This document shows positions 52,164 to 59,340 of a DNA stretch of 64,000 bases, piece after piece. This DNA is from Planctomycetota bacterium. Its GTDB lineage: Bacteria; Planctomycetota; UBA8742; UBA2392. The notes under the pieces were generated by a model, which made no database searches, had not been told where the DNA came from, and saw only the letters and a program-made list of their open reading frames with translations. The position numbers and the translations under genes were made by a program. Within the stretch, counting starts at the first letter, position 1. Each line of letters begins with the position of its first letter. The stretch is taken from NCBI GenBank assembly GCA_016722065.1, contig JADKGX010000001.1, forward strand, positions 248,001 through 312,000, given 5' to 3'.

Positions 52164-53573
52164 ATGCGGCCTATGAATGCCTTTGCGTTGCTGGCGACAC
52201 TTGCCATCGGCTTGACCTTGATTGCTGGCTGCTCCACGACACCCAAAGCCGAAGACCCATTGGCCGAGAAAACCTATCTCGACGACAAGGCCATGGAGTC
52301 CTTCGACAACGACCTGCGTCAGCTTTCCAGTGCCATTCAGCGCGGCGACGAAAACTCGGAAATGTCGCTTCGCACCAAGATCAGCGAAGGCGCCCGCACC
52401 TACCAGCGCGCTCTGGTTTCAGCCCTGCACGACGACAGCAGCACACCCCGCCGCGCCATGGCCGGCATTCTGCTTGGCTTCACTGGCGATGCGGCGGTCA
52501 TTTCCGCCCTGCTTTCTTCGGTGGGCGATGTGGATGAAGACGAAAGCGTGCGCGTCAACAGCGCGCTGGGACTGGCCGCCCTGGACGACAAGCTGCGCGA
52601 TTACAAAGAACACAAGGCCATGATGGCCGTGCTGCGCAAGCCGATGTCGGATGCCACCAGCAGCGTTTCCCTGCGCCGCGCCACGATTCAGACCTACGCC
52701 GTGGCCTACGACGCCGCGCAATTGGACACCCTGCAGCCCGTGCGAGACCGCTTTCTGGGCGACCCGGACATGCGCGTTCAGATTGCCGCGGTGAATGCCC
52801 TGGGCGATATCGGTGACTCGATGGCCGTGCCCGATCTGGTCAGCGTAGGCCTGCGCCACCCGCAGCCCGAGATTCGCGCCGCCAGCGCCATTGCACTGGG
52901 CCGCATTCCTGACCCCGCCCGCTGCATTCCGGCGCTTGTGGATGCCTCGCGCGACGAAAGCGCCCTGACCCGCCGTGAATCCATGGACGCCCTTTCGCGC
53001 CACTACGGCAGCAACCCGGAACTGGTCTACGGCACGCTGGTAAATGGCTTGAGCGATTTTGATTCCCAGGTGCGTGAAAGCAGCGCCCTGGCCCTGGCCC
53101 GAGTGCGTGACACCCGCGCCATTGAGCCCTTGCTGCAGGCCACCGGCGACCGCACCGCCGTGGTGCGCGAGGCCGCCGTAAGCTCGCTGGGTGAATTGAT
53201 CACGCTGGAGCGTGAAAAAGAGGCCTACCCGTTGATTGACCTGCTGGGCGACAACAACCCCGGCGTGTCTTCAGCGGCGTTGACCACATTGACGCGCATC
53301 ACCCGCGTGGACCACGGCAACGACCAGCCCACCTGGCGCGGCTACTTCTGGAAGAAGTACCCCGAGTTGAACCCGGCGCTGGCCTATGAGGGCAAGCCCA
53401 AGCCCCGCGCCAGCAGCGGCATTCAAAGCAGCGGCTCGCGCACCGGCACCTCCAGCCGCAATACCGGCCGCACCACGACCCAGCCCCGCACCGGCACCCA
53501 GACCCGCCCCGGCAGCACCACACGTTCCACCAACAACGGCCGCACCACCAACACAGGCCGAAACGGCCGCTAA
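52164..53573 (+). CDS. HEAT-repeat lipoprotein
   Basis: 469 aa from the ATG at 52164, preceded by AAGGAAGAG. The signal peptide ends in a lipobox (LIAGC), so it should be a lipoprotein. From about residue 90 to 390 it has HEAT/PBS-lyase-type repeats of about 31 residues, e.g. VNALGDIGDSMAVPDLVSVG and SALALARVRDTRAIEPLLQA then EAAVSSLGELITLE. The last 60 residues are disordered and rich in Ser, Thr, Gly, Arg and Asn (GRTTTQPRTGTQTRPGS). It is probably a protein-binding scaffold at the membrane. A clear terminator follows. Confidence 0.88.
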   Translation: MRPMNAFALLATLAIGLTLIAGCSTTPKAEDPLAEKTYLDDKAMESFDNDLRQLSSAIQRGDENSEMSLRTKISEGARTYQRALVSALHDDSSTPRRAMAGILLGFTGDAAVISALLSSVGDVDEDESVRVNSALGLAALDDKLRDYKEHKAMMAVLRKPMSDATSSVSLRRATIQTYAVAYDAAQLDTLQPVRDRFLGDPDMRVQIAAVNALGDIGDSMAVPDLVSVGLRHPQPEIRAASAIALGRIPDPARCIPALVDASRDESALTRRESMDALSRHYGSNPELVYGTLVNGLSDFDSQVRESSALALARVRDTRAIEPLLQATGDRTAVVREAAVSSLGELITLEREKEAYPLIDLLGDNNPGVSSAALTTLTRITRVDHGNDQPTWRGYFWKKYPELNPALAYEGKPKPRASSGIQSSGSRTGTSSRNTGRTTTQPRTGTQTRPGSTTRSTNNGRTTNTGRNGR

Positions 53574-53601
53574 GCCTGCAAGAACACCAGCCACGATCGA
53601 A

Positions 53602-53627
53602 AAGGCCCGTCCAAAAGGACGGGCCTT
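53602..53627 (+). terminator. rho-independent terminator after the HEAT lipoprotein
   Basis: An 11-base perfect stem (AAGGCCCGTCC and complement) with an AAAA loop, followed by CTTGCTTG, 28 bases past the stop codon. Confidence 0.85.
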
Positions 53628-53828
53628 CTTGCTTGCCTGCTCGGATTCCTCAGTTGGTGCGTGTGTTCATAAGTTGCGGATCAAGCCCACCCCACCAAGC
53701 CGCCGCATTGGCGCACGCCGCCTTTTGTCTTCCCAGCGTTACGCCTTCAAACCCTCTGCATGTCAGCCATGCGTCCCGCTTATGCTGTCACCCACCTCGC
53801 CCGATAGGGTACTCAATCCTCGACATGT

Positions 53829-53996
53829 TCACGCGCCCCGTTCGTGGTCGTTGGTCCCACTTTCTGGTTCGTCAGTGTTCCCGCCCTTCGTGACAGTTTT
53901 CCTCTTGTCGAGCGCCCATCCTACAATGAGAGCCACCGTGCCAACGACAAACAAGGCAACTAACTTGAGTATGAATTTGTCGTCTGGACCAGACAT
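53829..53996 (-). CDS. 55-aa single-helix membrane peptide
   Basis: Read directly from the minus strand: ATG at 53996, TGA at 53829. The product starts MSGPDDKFILK and has one clear membrane helix (LVALFVVGTVALIVGWAL). A positively charged stop-transfer DKRKTVTKGG and an acidic tail (TDEPESGTNDHE) follow. AAGGGA lies nine bases before the ATG. Charge distribution and helix quality are far better than expected by chance for a 56-codon frame. It lies 89 bases after the 54086-54388 gene on the same strand and may be the last gene of that small operon. Function unknown. Confidence 0.6.
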   Translation of the reverse strand: MSGPDDKFILKLVALFVVGTVALIVGWALDKRKTVTKGGNTDEPESGTNDHERGA

Positions 53997-54085
53997 GCAA
54001 GTAATCCCTTACTACATCCGTGCAAAGCCCTAGTTCGCTTGTGGCGGAGGATGACCAGCACCTCACTCAACAACTGGCGCGTTGG

Positions 54086-54388
54086 TCAGTCGTCTACGTC
54101 CAGTCGAAAACCCGTCGCCTCCACCTTCTCTTTGATTCCGGCTCGGACTTTCCCCCTGAGCAGCCAAGTGACCTCAACTGTGAGATTCAGCCGCATCGAG
54201 GTCGGTTCGCCTTCTAGCGTGAACCGTCCGTGGACGGCGGGAATGCTGGTGCGCGCGAATGTACCCTCATTGCCGCCTACTTGCAGGCTGACGCCGTATG
54301 CCTTTGTTATCTCCCCGGCTTTCCGCAGGAATTCGTCCGCGTTGAAGGCTTCGGCCCTCGTCCATACGTACGTTTGCTCAATCGCCAC
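54086..54388 (-). CDS. hypothetical 100-aa protein in accessory operon
   Basis: 100 aa (MAIEQTYVWTRAEAFNADEF...). A predicted helix (ADEFLRKAGEITKAYG) is followed by alternating beta strands (VSLQVGGNEGTFA; GRFTLEGEPTSMRLNLTVEV) and a basic stretch (RGKVRAGIKEKVEATG). It ends in DVDD. It looks like a small single-domain soluble alpha/beta protein. No family is recognised. Its ATG follows the stop of the preceding gene by two bases, so it is almost certainly in one operon with the two genes upstream. Base composition is lower in GC than the core genes. Confidence 0.65.
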   Translation of the reverse strand: MAIEQTYVWTRAEAFNADEFLRKAGEITKAYGVSLQVGGNEGTFARTSIPAVHGRFTLEGEPTSMRLNLTVEVTWLLRGKVRAGIKEKVEATGFRLDVDD

Positions 54389-54390
54389 GG

Positions 54391-54603
54391 CTAAATCCCC
54401 TTCCCGTCCTTGGTTTGCGGTATGTGCCCCTCGATTGTGCCTTTGGAGGCATCAATCTTTACCGTTCCGCCTTTCTCGCCGATCTTTTTGAATGCGTAAA
54501 AACCAAGGGCGATGACCCCAAAGCCGATCGCCGAAACAATCGCGGCAAGACCCGTTCCTGCGGCAGCTTCCTGCTTGGCCGACGCCGCTGCAGATCTTCT
54601 CAC
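54391..54603 (-). CDS. small membrane protein, 70 aa
   Basis: 70 aa from a GTG at 54603, nine bases after the previous stop. An Ala/Ser/Lys N-terminus (RRSAAASAKQEAAAG) is followed by one helix (LAAIVSAIGFGVIALGFYAF). A polar tail with GGTVKIDASKGTIEGHIPQ, beta-like, comes next. No family is recognised. It sits between two soluble hypothetical genes with almost no spacing, suggesting one transcript and perhaps a complex at the inner membrane. Confidence 0.6.
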   Translation of the reverse strand: MRRSAAASAKQEAAAGTGLAAIVSAIGFGVIALGFYAFKKIGEKGGTVKIDASKGTIEGHIPQTKDGKGI

Positions 54604-54612
54604 GCTTCGCGT

Positions 54613-55008
54613 TCATCCAGGCGTTTTCGTCAACGCAACGCTCGTGTCAGCTCCGATGAACCGAACTTCGGTCCAAGCACCAGTCAGTCGTCCAAAGCCT
54701 CTCAGCGTCAGCTCGTCACCTCTCGCTAGTAGCTCCAGCACTGACGCAGGAAAGTCCGCGAGCCAGTCAGCATTGGGCAGCCAACGGTCATTCTCATGGT
54801 CAAGCAGCCTTCCATTTACTTCGCGCCAACCCTCAATCACCGCCACGCAGGGTCCCACCTCCGTTCGGCGAGCGGCCGATACAAGTGCCCCGGTCGTTGC
54901 GAATGCGAGCGAGCGAGACAGGACATCCAAGACCGGTACCCCAATCTCCTCATCAGGAAAGGACAGGTCGCCAAGCTTGGTGTCATGAATGCTCCACTCG
55001 TACATCAT
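54613..55008 (-). CDS. hypothetical 131-aa protein, immunity-protein-like context
   Basis: 131 aa from the ATG at 55008; GAGG lies six bases before it, and a second ATG is immediately downstream. It is acidic, soluble and single-domain (MMYEWSIHDTKLGDLSFPDE; WREVNGRLLDHENDRWLPNA; GDELTLRGFGRLTGAWTEVR). No family is recognised. Ten bases upstream ends an orphan C-terminal frame (55019-55171) whose tail resembles the ends of polymorphic-toxin C-termini. Toxin tail, very short gap, small acidic protein is the arrangement of toxin-immunity pairs, but the immunity role is only an inference from layout. Confidence 0.65.
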   Translation of the reverse strand: MMYEWSIHDTKLGDLSFPDEEIGVPVLDVLSRSLAFATTGALVSAARRTEVGPCVAVIEGWREVNGRLLDHENDRWLPNADWLADFPASVLELLARGDELTLRGFGRLTGAWTEVRFIGADTSVALTKTPG

Positions 55009-55018
55009 CCAGTTCCTC

Positions 55019-55171
55019 TTACTTGATTTCGATGTGAGCCTCCGGCGACTTCCGGTCGACGATGTTCCCGGAGACGGGGTGGTGAGTTCCCGGCCTTACT
55101 GGTTGCCTTTGTACGGGTCTGGGCGCCTTGCCAATCACTCTACCTGTTAGGCAAGCGCCCGGATCACCAAG
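55019..55171 (-). pseudogene. orphan C-terminal fragment, possible toxin tail
   Basis: Fifty codons between two in-frame stops, ending TAA at 55019. The reading has no convincing start except a GTG about 39 codons from the end. The final part reads RPGTHHPVSGNIVDRK then SPEAHIEIK, a protein-like Pro/His-rich tail. It lies ten bases ahead of the 131-aa gene. The rest of the parent gene is missing, so this is probably a deletion remnant. Assignment to a toxin is speculative. Confidence 0.35.
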
Positions 55172-55248
55172 TCAGCGATCCGCCCGGTCTAAAGTGTCGC
55201 CCATCAGCATTGTTCAACAGTGCGCTGAAGCATCTTCAACGTTGGCAG

Positions 55249-55599
55249 TCAATTCGAGAATGCTTCCGTTATCAGGACGTTGTCCTCATTGTGGCGTTTG
55301 AAATGAACCTCCCAACCTGGACCGAGCTCCCGTGCCAAGCGCTCACTCAGGGCACGTCCCACCGCATAATATTCGGCCCAAAGACGCTTGTCTGCAAACC
55401 CCGATCTAGGTGGGTCGTCACTCCTAAACGTAACTTGATATGACTTGTCCCACGCCAAAATGGCGGCACAGAGCGCGCCAGAAATGGGGAGTGACTCCGG
55501 TTCAATATTCTCAGGAACTTCACCCTCTTGCCCCCATCCCCAAAGCGGCCAGCACCCCCAATCTGCTTGGACAATGATTATCTTATTGTCGGCGGTCAC
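55249..55599 (-). CDS. hypothetical protein (about 116 aa), immunity-like, start uncertain
   Basis: 116 aa if started at the GTG at 55599; the frame continues upstream into the dispersed repeat. The sequence opens VTADNKIIIVQADWGCWPLWG, then an acidic loop (EGEVPENIEPESLP), LCAAILAWDKSYQVTF and a helix ending SERLARELGPGWEVHFKRHN. The beta start with WPLW, the Trp-rich middle and the closing helix-GPGWEV-strand look like small immunity proteins found beside polymorphic toxins, but no named family is claimed. The true 5' end may have been replaced by repeat copy 1 (55627-55831). Confidence 0.55.
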   Translation of the reverse strand: MTADNKIIIVQADWGCWPLWGWGQEGEVPENIEPESLPISGALCAAILAWDKSYQVTFRSDDPPRSGFADKRLWAEYYAVGRALSERLARELGPGWEVHFKRHNEDNVLITEAFSN

Positions 55600-55626
55600 T
55601 TGGAACTCACGGGATTGGGGAACAAC

Positions 55627-55831
55627 AAAGGGGTCAAGCTGTCTTTTTTCGCGGCCTTTAGGGCCGTCTTGCTTCGCATCTAGTTGTGTTCGGTCTGCCG
55701 GGTGCCGATTACCTTGCCGCGCTGCGATTCTATCTGACCCGCCGTGCCGGGACGATGGATTCTTGTGGCATGTCTCACCGGGAGGCAGCTTGGCCGGATT
55801 ACTGGCGGGCTTGCTGGGGCTGAACTGGGTG
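55627..55831 (+). repeat. dispersed element, copy 1
   Basis: Begins AAAGGGGTCAAGCTGTC and shares with copy 2 long stretches such as GTGCCGGGACGATGGATTC, CTTGTGGCATGTCTCACCGG and GCTGAACTGGGTGC at its end. It is degenerate at the head. No intact gene inside. Same orientation as copies 2 and 3. Confidence 0.8.
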
Positions 55832-55853
55832 CGGTTGAAGCCGCGGGTGCAGG

Positions 55854-56030
55854 TCAGGGTGCGCAAAGCGCACGCCCCGGCGGACGCACCGCGTCAGCAG
55901 GAACGAACAGCGTCAGGCCGGGTTGATAGTCGTCACCCCCGCCCACAGCCTGGCTGCCGAAGCCAGCGACGGGATTGCTTGCCAAGGCCGGTCGCTGTTG
56001 AAGATTTGGGTGCCGTCGGCCCCCGGGTCG
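55854..56030 (-). pseudogene. orphan C-terminal fragment of an unknown gene
   Basis: Fifty-eight codons between in-frame stops on the minus strand. The later part is protein-like: NPVAGFGSQAVGGGDDYQPG then LTLFVPADAVRPP. No good start codon or ribosome site. It ends 23 bases before the right end of repeat copy 1, so the repeat may mark where the parent gene or its downstream partner was lost. The rest of 55832-56077 holds nothing recognisable. Confidence 0.3.
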
Positions 56031-56077
56031 TCACTGGTTTCATGATTCGTGGCCTGATGCGGCGTCAGCAACTATCG

Positions 56078-56476
56078 TCAAGCGGGCCTGTGCCCTTCCA
56101 GCCGCGACAGGGTCTGCTCCAGCCGGAGTTCCTTTCTTTCTTCGTAGGGATATCCACACTGCAGACACTGCTTGGGAACGCCTCTGAAGGACTGTCGCAT
56201 TGATGGCGCTACAGTGATACCTGCCGGTAGCGCGCACTGTGGACAACGAAGCAGCAAAAGATAAATGGCAGACAGGGATAGCCCGAAGGCAGCGAAGGAG
56301 CACATAACGATCAGCGCTCCCACCAGTAAGGACACGCCGAGAAGGTGCAACAGCACGCATTCTCCGCCGAGACACACAAAAATCGCAAGTGTTACCGGAA
56401 GATAGCCTAGTTGCACTATACGAAAGCGACGCCAGAACCGCGCCTCGACGAATGGGTTGATCGGATCGTATGCCAA
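56078..56476 (-). CDS. membrane protein with C-terminal zinc-ribbon-like cysteines
   Basis: 132 aa from the ATG at 56476, preceded by GGAGGA at six bases. Two strongly hydrophobic segments (LGYLPVTLAIFVCLGGECVL; LIVMCSFAAFGLSLSAIYLL) are followed by CPQC, then CLQCGYPYEER 26 residues later. The paired CxxC motifs form a likely zinc ribbon on the cytosolic side. A basic/acidic tail ends the protein. No family is recognised. It is the clearest intact gene in this part of the island. Confidence 0.75.
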   Translation of the reverse strand: MAYDPINPFVEARFWRRFRIVQLGYLPVTLAIFVCLGGECVLLHLLGVSLLVGALIVMCSFAAFGLSLSAIYLLLLRCPQCALPAGITVAPSMRQSFRGVPKQCLQCGYPYEERKELRLEQTLSRLEGHRPA

Positions 56477-56525
56477 TGCAGTTCCTCCATCAATGGCTAG
56501 GGTCCGGTAGCATCAGGCACTACGA

Positions 56526-56720
56526 AGCGGTCAGGCTACTTTTGTAAACCGTGCATGTGCGCATCTTGCGTCGCATTTGGTCTGCCGAAAGCTGATAACC
56601 TTGCCGCGCGGCGATTCTTATCTGACCCGCCGTGCCGGGACGATGGATTCTTGTGGCATGTCTCACCGGGAGGCAGCTTGCCCGGATTACTGGCGGGCTC
56701 GCTGGGGCTGAACTGGGTGC
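56526..56720 (+). repeat. dispersed element, copy 2
   Basis: Starts near GCGGTCAGGCTACTTTTGTA and continues GTGCGCATCTTGCGTCGC, then the same body as copy 1 to GCTGAACTGGGTGC. Over the last 100 bases it differs from copy 1 at only a few positions. Confidence 0.85.
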
Positions 56721-56728
56721 CGTACATC

Positions 56729-56849
56729 TGTCGGTGCCGTACATCTGCATGAAATCGATCAGGTTCTCAGGCACCGGCAAAGCCAGTGTGGAAGCGGCAG
56801 TCGGGGCAGAAGCATCAACAGCAGGGGCGACAGCAGGAACTCGTTCCAT
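56729..56849 (-). pseudogene. truncated 5' gene fragment joined to repeat copy 2
   Basis: An ATG at 56849 with GGAG seven bases before it opens MERVPAVAPAVDAS and continues to ENLIDFMQMYGTD (about 40 residues). The frame then enters repeat copy 2 and degenerates. A good start plus sensible sequence cut at the repeat edge suggests a gene truncated by the element. An 11-base direct duplication (CCGTACATCTG) lies at this junction. Confidence 0.35.
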
Positions 56850-56922
56850 GGCGTTCTCCAAAGGGACGCCAGAAGGCCAACATGCCATGCGACATGGCCT
56901 GACTTTGGTGGTCACGCAATAA

Positions 56923-57054
56923 CACACTGGTTTTGACGCAATACAAAAGTGCCTGGATCAGTTGGAAACCTGCAAAAGGAATTGCACGGTTTACTATGAG
57001 GCGATCAAGCGCATCGACAAACGCATCGTAGAGAAGGAGCAGGACACAAAGTAA
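56923..57054 (+). pseudogene. small coiled-coil fragment ahead of the LRR gene
   Basis: Frame from just after a stop at 56920-56922 to TAA at 57054. It reads AIQKCLDQLETCKRNCTVYY, then EAIKRIDKRIVEKEQDTK, an amphipathic charged helix with three Cys. No ATG; only CTG or TTG codons could start it. It may be the 3' end of a lost gene co-directional with the LRR gene 45 bases downstream. Bases 56850-56922 show nothing. Confidence 0.35.
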
Positions 57055-57099
57055 TCTACCGATTGTGGCCACTCATTCGATTGCCATAAGGAGGTACAC

Positions 57100-58299
57100 T
57101 TGACCTACTCGATCCATATCCGGATGACGCTGGTGATCAGCCTGCTTGTGATTGCCGCGAGCAATGGCATGCTTGCTTGCAGGGCGTCGGAGCCCCTGCC
57201 TCCAAAAGGCTTATTGGTAGTGGAAAAGGCGTCACAGTTGGCCGAGGTCTCAGCTAGTGGAGCAACGCGCCTTACCATACGCCAGTTCGACGAATCTGAC
57301 TACGCGCAGCTGGCACGATTTACTGACGTACAAGAGCTGACCATCGAATCTGGAACTTATCGCAACAAGACGCTGGAAACGATAGCACAACTTCCGCAGA
57401 TTGCGGCTCTCGACCTAAGTGGCGCAAGGGAACTAGTGGATGCGGACATCGGACTCCTATCGGCAACAAAGATCAAAGCACTATCACTTTCTGGCGCGAA
57501 CATTACCGGGGCGTGTTTTCGGCTTGTCGCGAAGATGCCCACTCTTGACGAGTTAAGAATATCTTACTGTCGATCATTCAAGAGCACGAATCTTTCTCTA
57601 TTGCATAAGTCGGCGATTCGCGCGCTGTGGTTGTCCGACTGCGAGGGCTTGGGCGACGAAGTCATCGATGATGCCTTATCAATCGTGACACTTGTAGAGC
57701 TTCGACTTGTAGGATTAGACCTGCATCGCCCATCAATCAGCGGGAAAGGAAGTGATCGTGTCACTTCCTTGTCATTCTCTCGGTGCACCAAGCTGTCGGG
57801 CGAGGCCCTGTCGTTGCTCGACAAATTTCCGAATTTAGCGGATCTCGATTTGACGGGCGTGCCGATTGGTGAAACGGGGTGTGCCCATGTACTCAAGTTG
57901 GGTAAACTCAAAAGTTTGGACCTTAGTGCGACGCAACTTTCTGATGCCGCGTTCGATTCCCTGACAGCACTGAAATCTCTCAAGATTCTTTCCGTCGCTT
58001 CCACCGGCATCGGGTCTGCGACTTTATCCAAGATCACTGGCGCTTTGGACCTTACGGAGCTGTATGCCTATGATTGTCGAAATCTTGACGATGGTGTAGT
58101 CACGGGGCTCATTGCGGCCAGCCACTTGATCACGCTGGACGTAAGTATGACTAAGTTATCACCAGCTGGCTCACTTCGCCTATCCGAATCGAAGACGCTT
58201 AAGTCAGTGACGCTGAGAAGCATGCCCCTATTTTCAGAGTCGGATTATGAGGCAGTGGTTAAGGGTCTTGCTCCCGGAATTGTTGTAGTACGTGCGTAG
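57100..58299 (+). CDS. exported leucine-rich-repeat protein
   Basis: 399 aa from a TTG at 57100, chosen because a perfect AAGGAGGT lies four bases before it. The signal peptide (MTLVISLLVIAASNGMLACRA) has a cysteine but an imperfect lipobox. From about residue 75 to the end there are repeats of 23-26 residues with the pattern L..L.LsGa.l.d.....L, e.g. LPQIAALDLSGARELVDADI, LKSLDLSATQLSDAAFDSLT and LITLDVSMTKLSPAGS. This resembles RI-like or planctomycete LRRs. It probably binds proteins outside the cytoplasm. GC is far below the flanking core genes, suggesting acquisition. No effector domain is visible. Confidence 0.85.
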   Translation: MTYSIHIRMTLVISLLVIAASNGMLACRASEPLPPKGLLVVEKASQLAEVSASGATRLTIRQFDESDYAQLARFTDVQELTIESGTYRNKTLETIAQLPQIAALDLSGARELVDADIGLLSATKIKALSLSGANITGACFRLVAKMPTLDELRISYCRSFKSTNLSLLHKSAIRALWLSDCEGLGDEVIDDALSIVTLVELRLVGLDLHRPSISGKGSDRVTSLSFSRCTKLSGEALSLLDKFPNLADLDLTGVPIGETGCAHVLKLGKLKSLDLSATQLSDAAFDSLTALKSLKILSVASTGIGSATLSKITGALDLTELYAYDCRNLDDGVVTGLIAASHLITLDVSMTKLSPAGSLRLSESKTLKSVTLRSMPLFSESDYEAVVKGLAPGIVVVRA

Positions 58300-58365
58300 C
58301 GGTCTGTGGCGCTGCTGTAGAACTCCCCCAAGTTAGGCCACCTGTTGCGCCTGTTATGTGCGGAA

Positions 58366-58410
58366 CTATTCCGGGCTCATGTAGTTGAGGGACTGGTGCG
58401 GCGGGGGCAC
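58366..58410 (-). pseudogene. relic of a transposase C-terminus
   Basis: A 14-codon minus-strand piece reading PPPHQSLNYMSPE then stop. It matches the RPHQSLgy.sP.E(f) end of DDE integrase-core transposases (IS3/IS481-type). Upstream homology stops where repeat copy 3 begins (58414). No terminal inverted repeats were identified. Confidence 0.45.
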
Positions 58411-58413
58411 TAT

Positions 58414-58545
58414 TAAAGGGGCAGGCTACTTTTATAGGCCGTTTTTGTGTGCATCTTGCGTCGCGTTTGGTCTGCCGGGTGCCTCCTGAATTGCCGCGTT
58501 TCGATTCTATCTGGCCGGCCGTGCCGGGACGATGGATTTCTTGTC
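58414..58545 (+). repeat. dispersed element, copy 3 (partial)
   Basis: Head AAAGGGGCAGGCTACTTTTA, then GTGCATCTTGCGTCGCGTTT, GGTCTGCCGGGTGCC and GTGCCGGGACGATGGATT. The right half found in copies 1 and 2 is replaced by a 12-base tandem repeat. Confidence 0.75.
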
Positions 58546-58558
58546 GCGCCGCTTGCGG

Positions 58559-58630
58559 GCTGGCTTTTTCGCTCGCTTGTTCGCTCGCTTGTTCGCTCGC
58601 TTGTTCGCTGGCCTGTTGGCTGGCTTTTTG
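58559..58630. repeat. 12-base tandem repeat, six units
   Basis: Units GCTCGCTTGTTC repeated three times perfectly (58571-58606), flanked by GCTGGCTTTTTC before and by GCTGGCCTGTTG and GCTGGCTTTTTG after. Translated it gives low-complexity peptides only. It directly follows repeat copy 3. The remaining bases to 58703 show no gene. Confidence 0.85.
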
Positions 58631-58703
58631 GCTGGGATTTTTTTTGGGGGGCCTCACACCTTCCTTCACGATTCGGCTGGCACTGCGGGGGCTTTGGCCT
58701 TGT

Positions 58704-59066
58704 TCAAGCTTGTACGAATACTTCAAAACCGCCGTAGCACATGCGTTTGAAGTCGAAGGGCAGCTCGTGTTTCTGGCCTGGCGGGTGCGTGACGCGTGGG
58801 TCGGCCATGACTTTCTTGTTCACCTGGTCGCGGTGTCTGCGCGACTTGTAGACGATGTAGGCAAACACCACGGTTTCGCCTTTCCTGGCTTTGGCGGCCT
58901 TGCGGAAGCTGGCGACGCCTTTGATATCCAGGTCGTCGCCGCGGCATTCCCGGTAATCCAGCGCGCCGTGTTCACGCCAGATCTTGCCCATCTTGCGCGA
59001 CATGGCCTGGTAGGCCTTGAGGTTCTTGAGTGCCACCGGAACGAGAAAGCCGTCGACGTATGCCAT
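58704..59066 (-). CDS. DUF1428 family protein
   Basis: 120 aa from the ATG at 59066, preceded by AAAGGAG. The whole protein matches the DUF1428 (dimeric alpha/beta-barrel-like) family pattern: MAYVDGFLVPVALKNLKAYQ, REHGALDYRECRGDDLD, GETVVFAYIVYKSRRHRDQVN, then KVMADPRV and a closing KRMCYGGFEVF. Function in bacteria unknown. Full length and high GC, so it marks the return to core-like DNA. It is divergent from the nuo genes. Confidence 0.9.
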   Translation of the reverse strand: MAYVDGFLVPVALKNLKAYQAMSRKMGKIWREHGALDYRECRGDDLDIKGVASFRKAAKARKGETVVFAYIVYKSRRHRDQVNKKVMADPRVTHPPGQKHELPFDFKRMCYGGFEVFVQA

Positions 59067-59103
59067 GATTCTCCTTTGTTTGGCTGCCAAGGCCGGGTGA
59101 GTC

Positions 59104-59310
59104 GTGCTGGCTCGAGACACAGCCCGGGCGGGGCCAGGGTGGGACGGGAATGTCCGACCCACCCTGTTTTTGGCCGATCTACCGAAAGGAGGGCGGCCGG
59201 ACAACCCCGGCGAGCGTGCCTTTGCCACTTTTGCACGCACGGCCAAGGGGCTGTTTTGGGCCTGGCTTTGGGGTGTGTTGGCCGTGCTTGCGTGGGTTGT
59301 CTGCCACTGA
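59104..59310 (+). CDS. possible small membrane protein before nuoJ
   Basis: Up to 68 aa (GTG at 59104), but an internal start is likely. The frame ends LFWAWLWGVLAVLAWVVCH, a single Trp-rich helix, after a polar segment (LADLPKGGRPDNPGERAFA). It ends 30 bases before nuoJ in the same direction. No family and no clear ribosome site, so this is tentative. Otherwise 59067-59340 is just the DUF1428/nuoJ divergent promoter region. Confidence 0.35.
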   Translation: MLARDTARAGPGWDGNVRPTLFLADLPKGGRPDNPGERAFATFARTAKGLFWAWLWGVLAVLAWVVCH

Positions 59311-59340
59311 TATTGTCCCGCGCGAATCCCTGGAGGCAGC

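Noticed and set aside
56815..57072. 85-codon minus-strand frame with hydrophobic start
   Set aside because: Runs antisense to the coiled-coil fragment and through the truncated gene start; ends in Cys/Arg noise.
58559..58630. CRISPR-like array
   Set aside because: Units are contiguous 12-mers without spacers, and no cas genes are present.
58259..58726. Minus-strand frame with QASEQASEQ repeats
   Set aside because: Low-complexity product comes directly from the 12-base tandem repeat and overlaps the LRR 3' end; no ribosome site.
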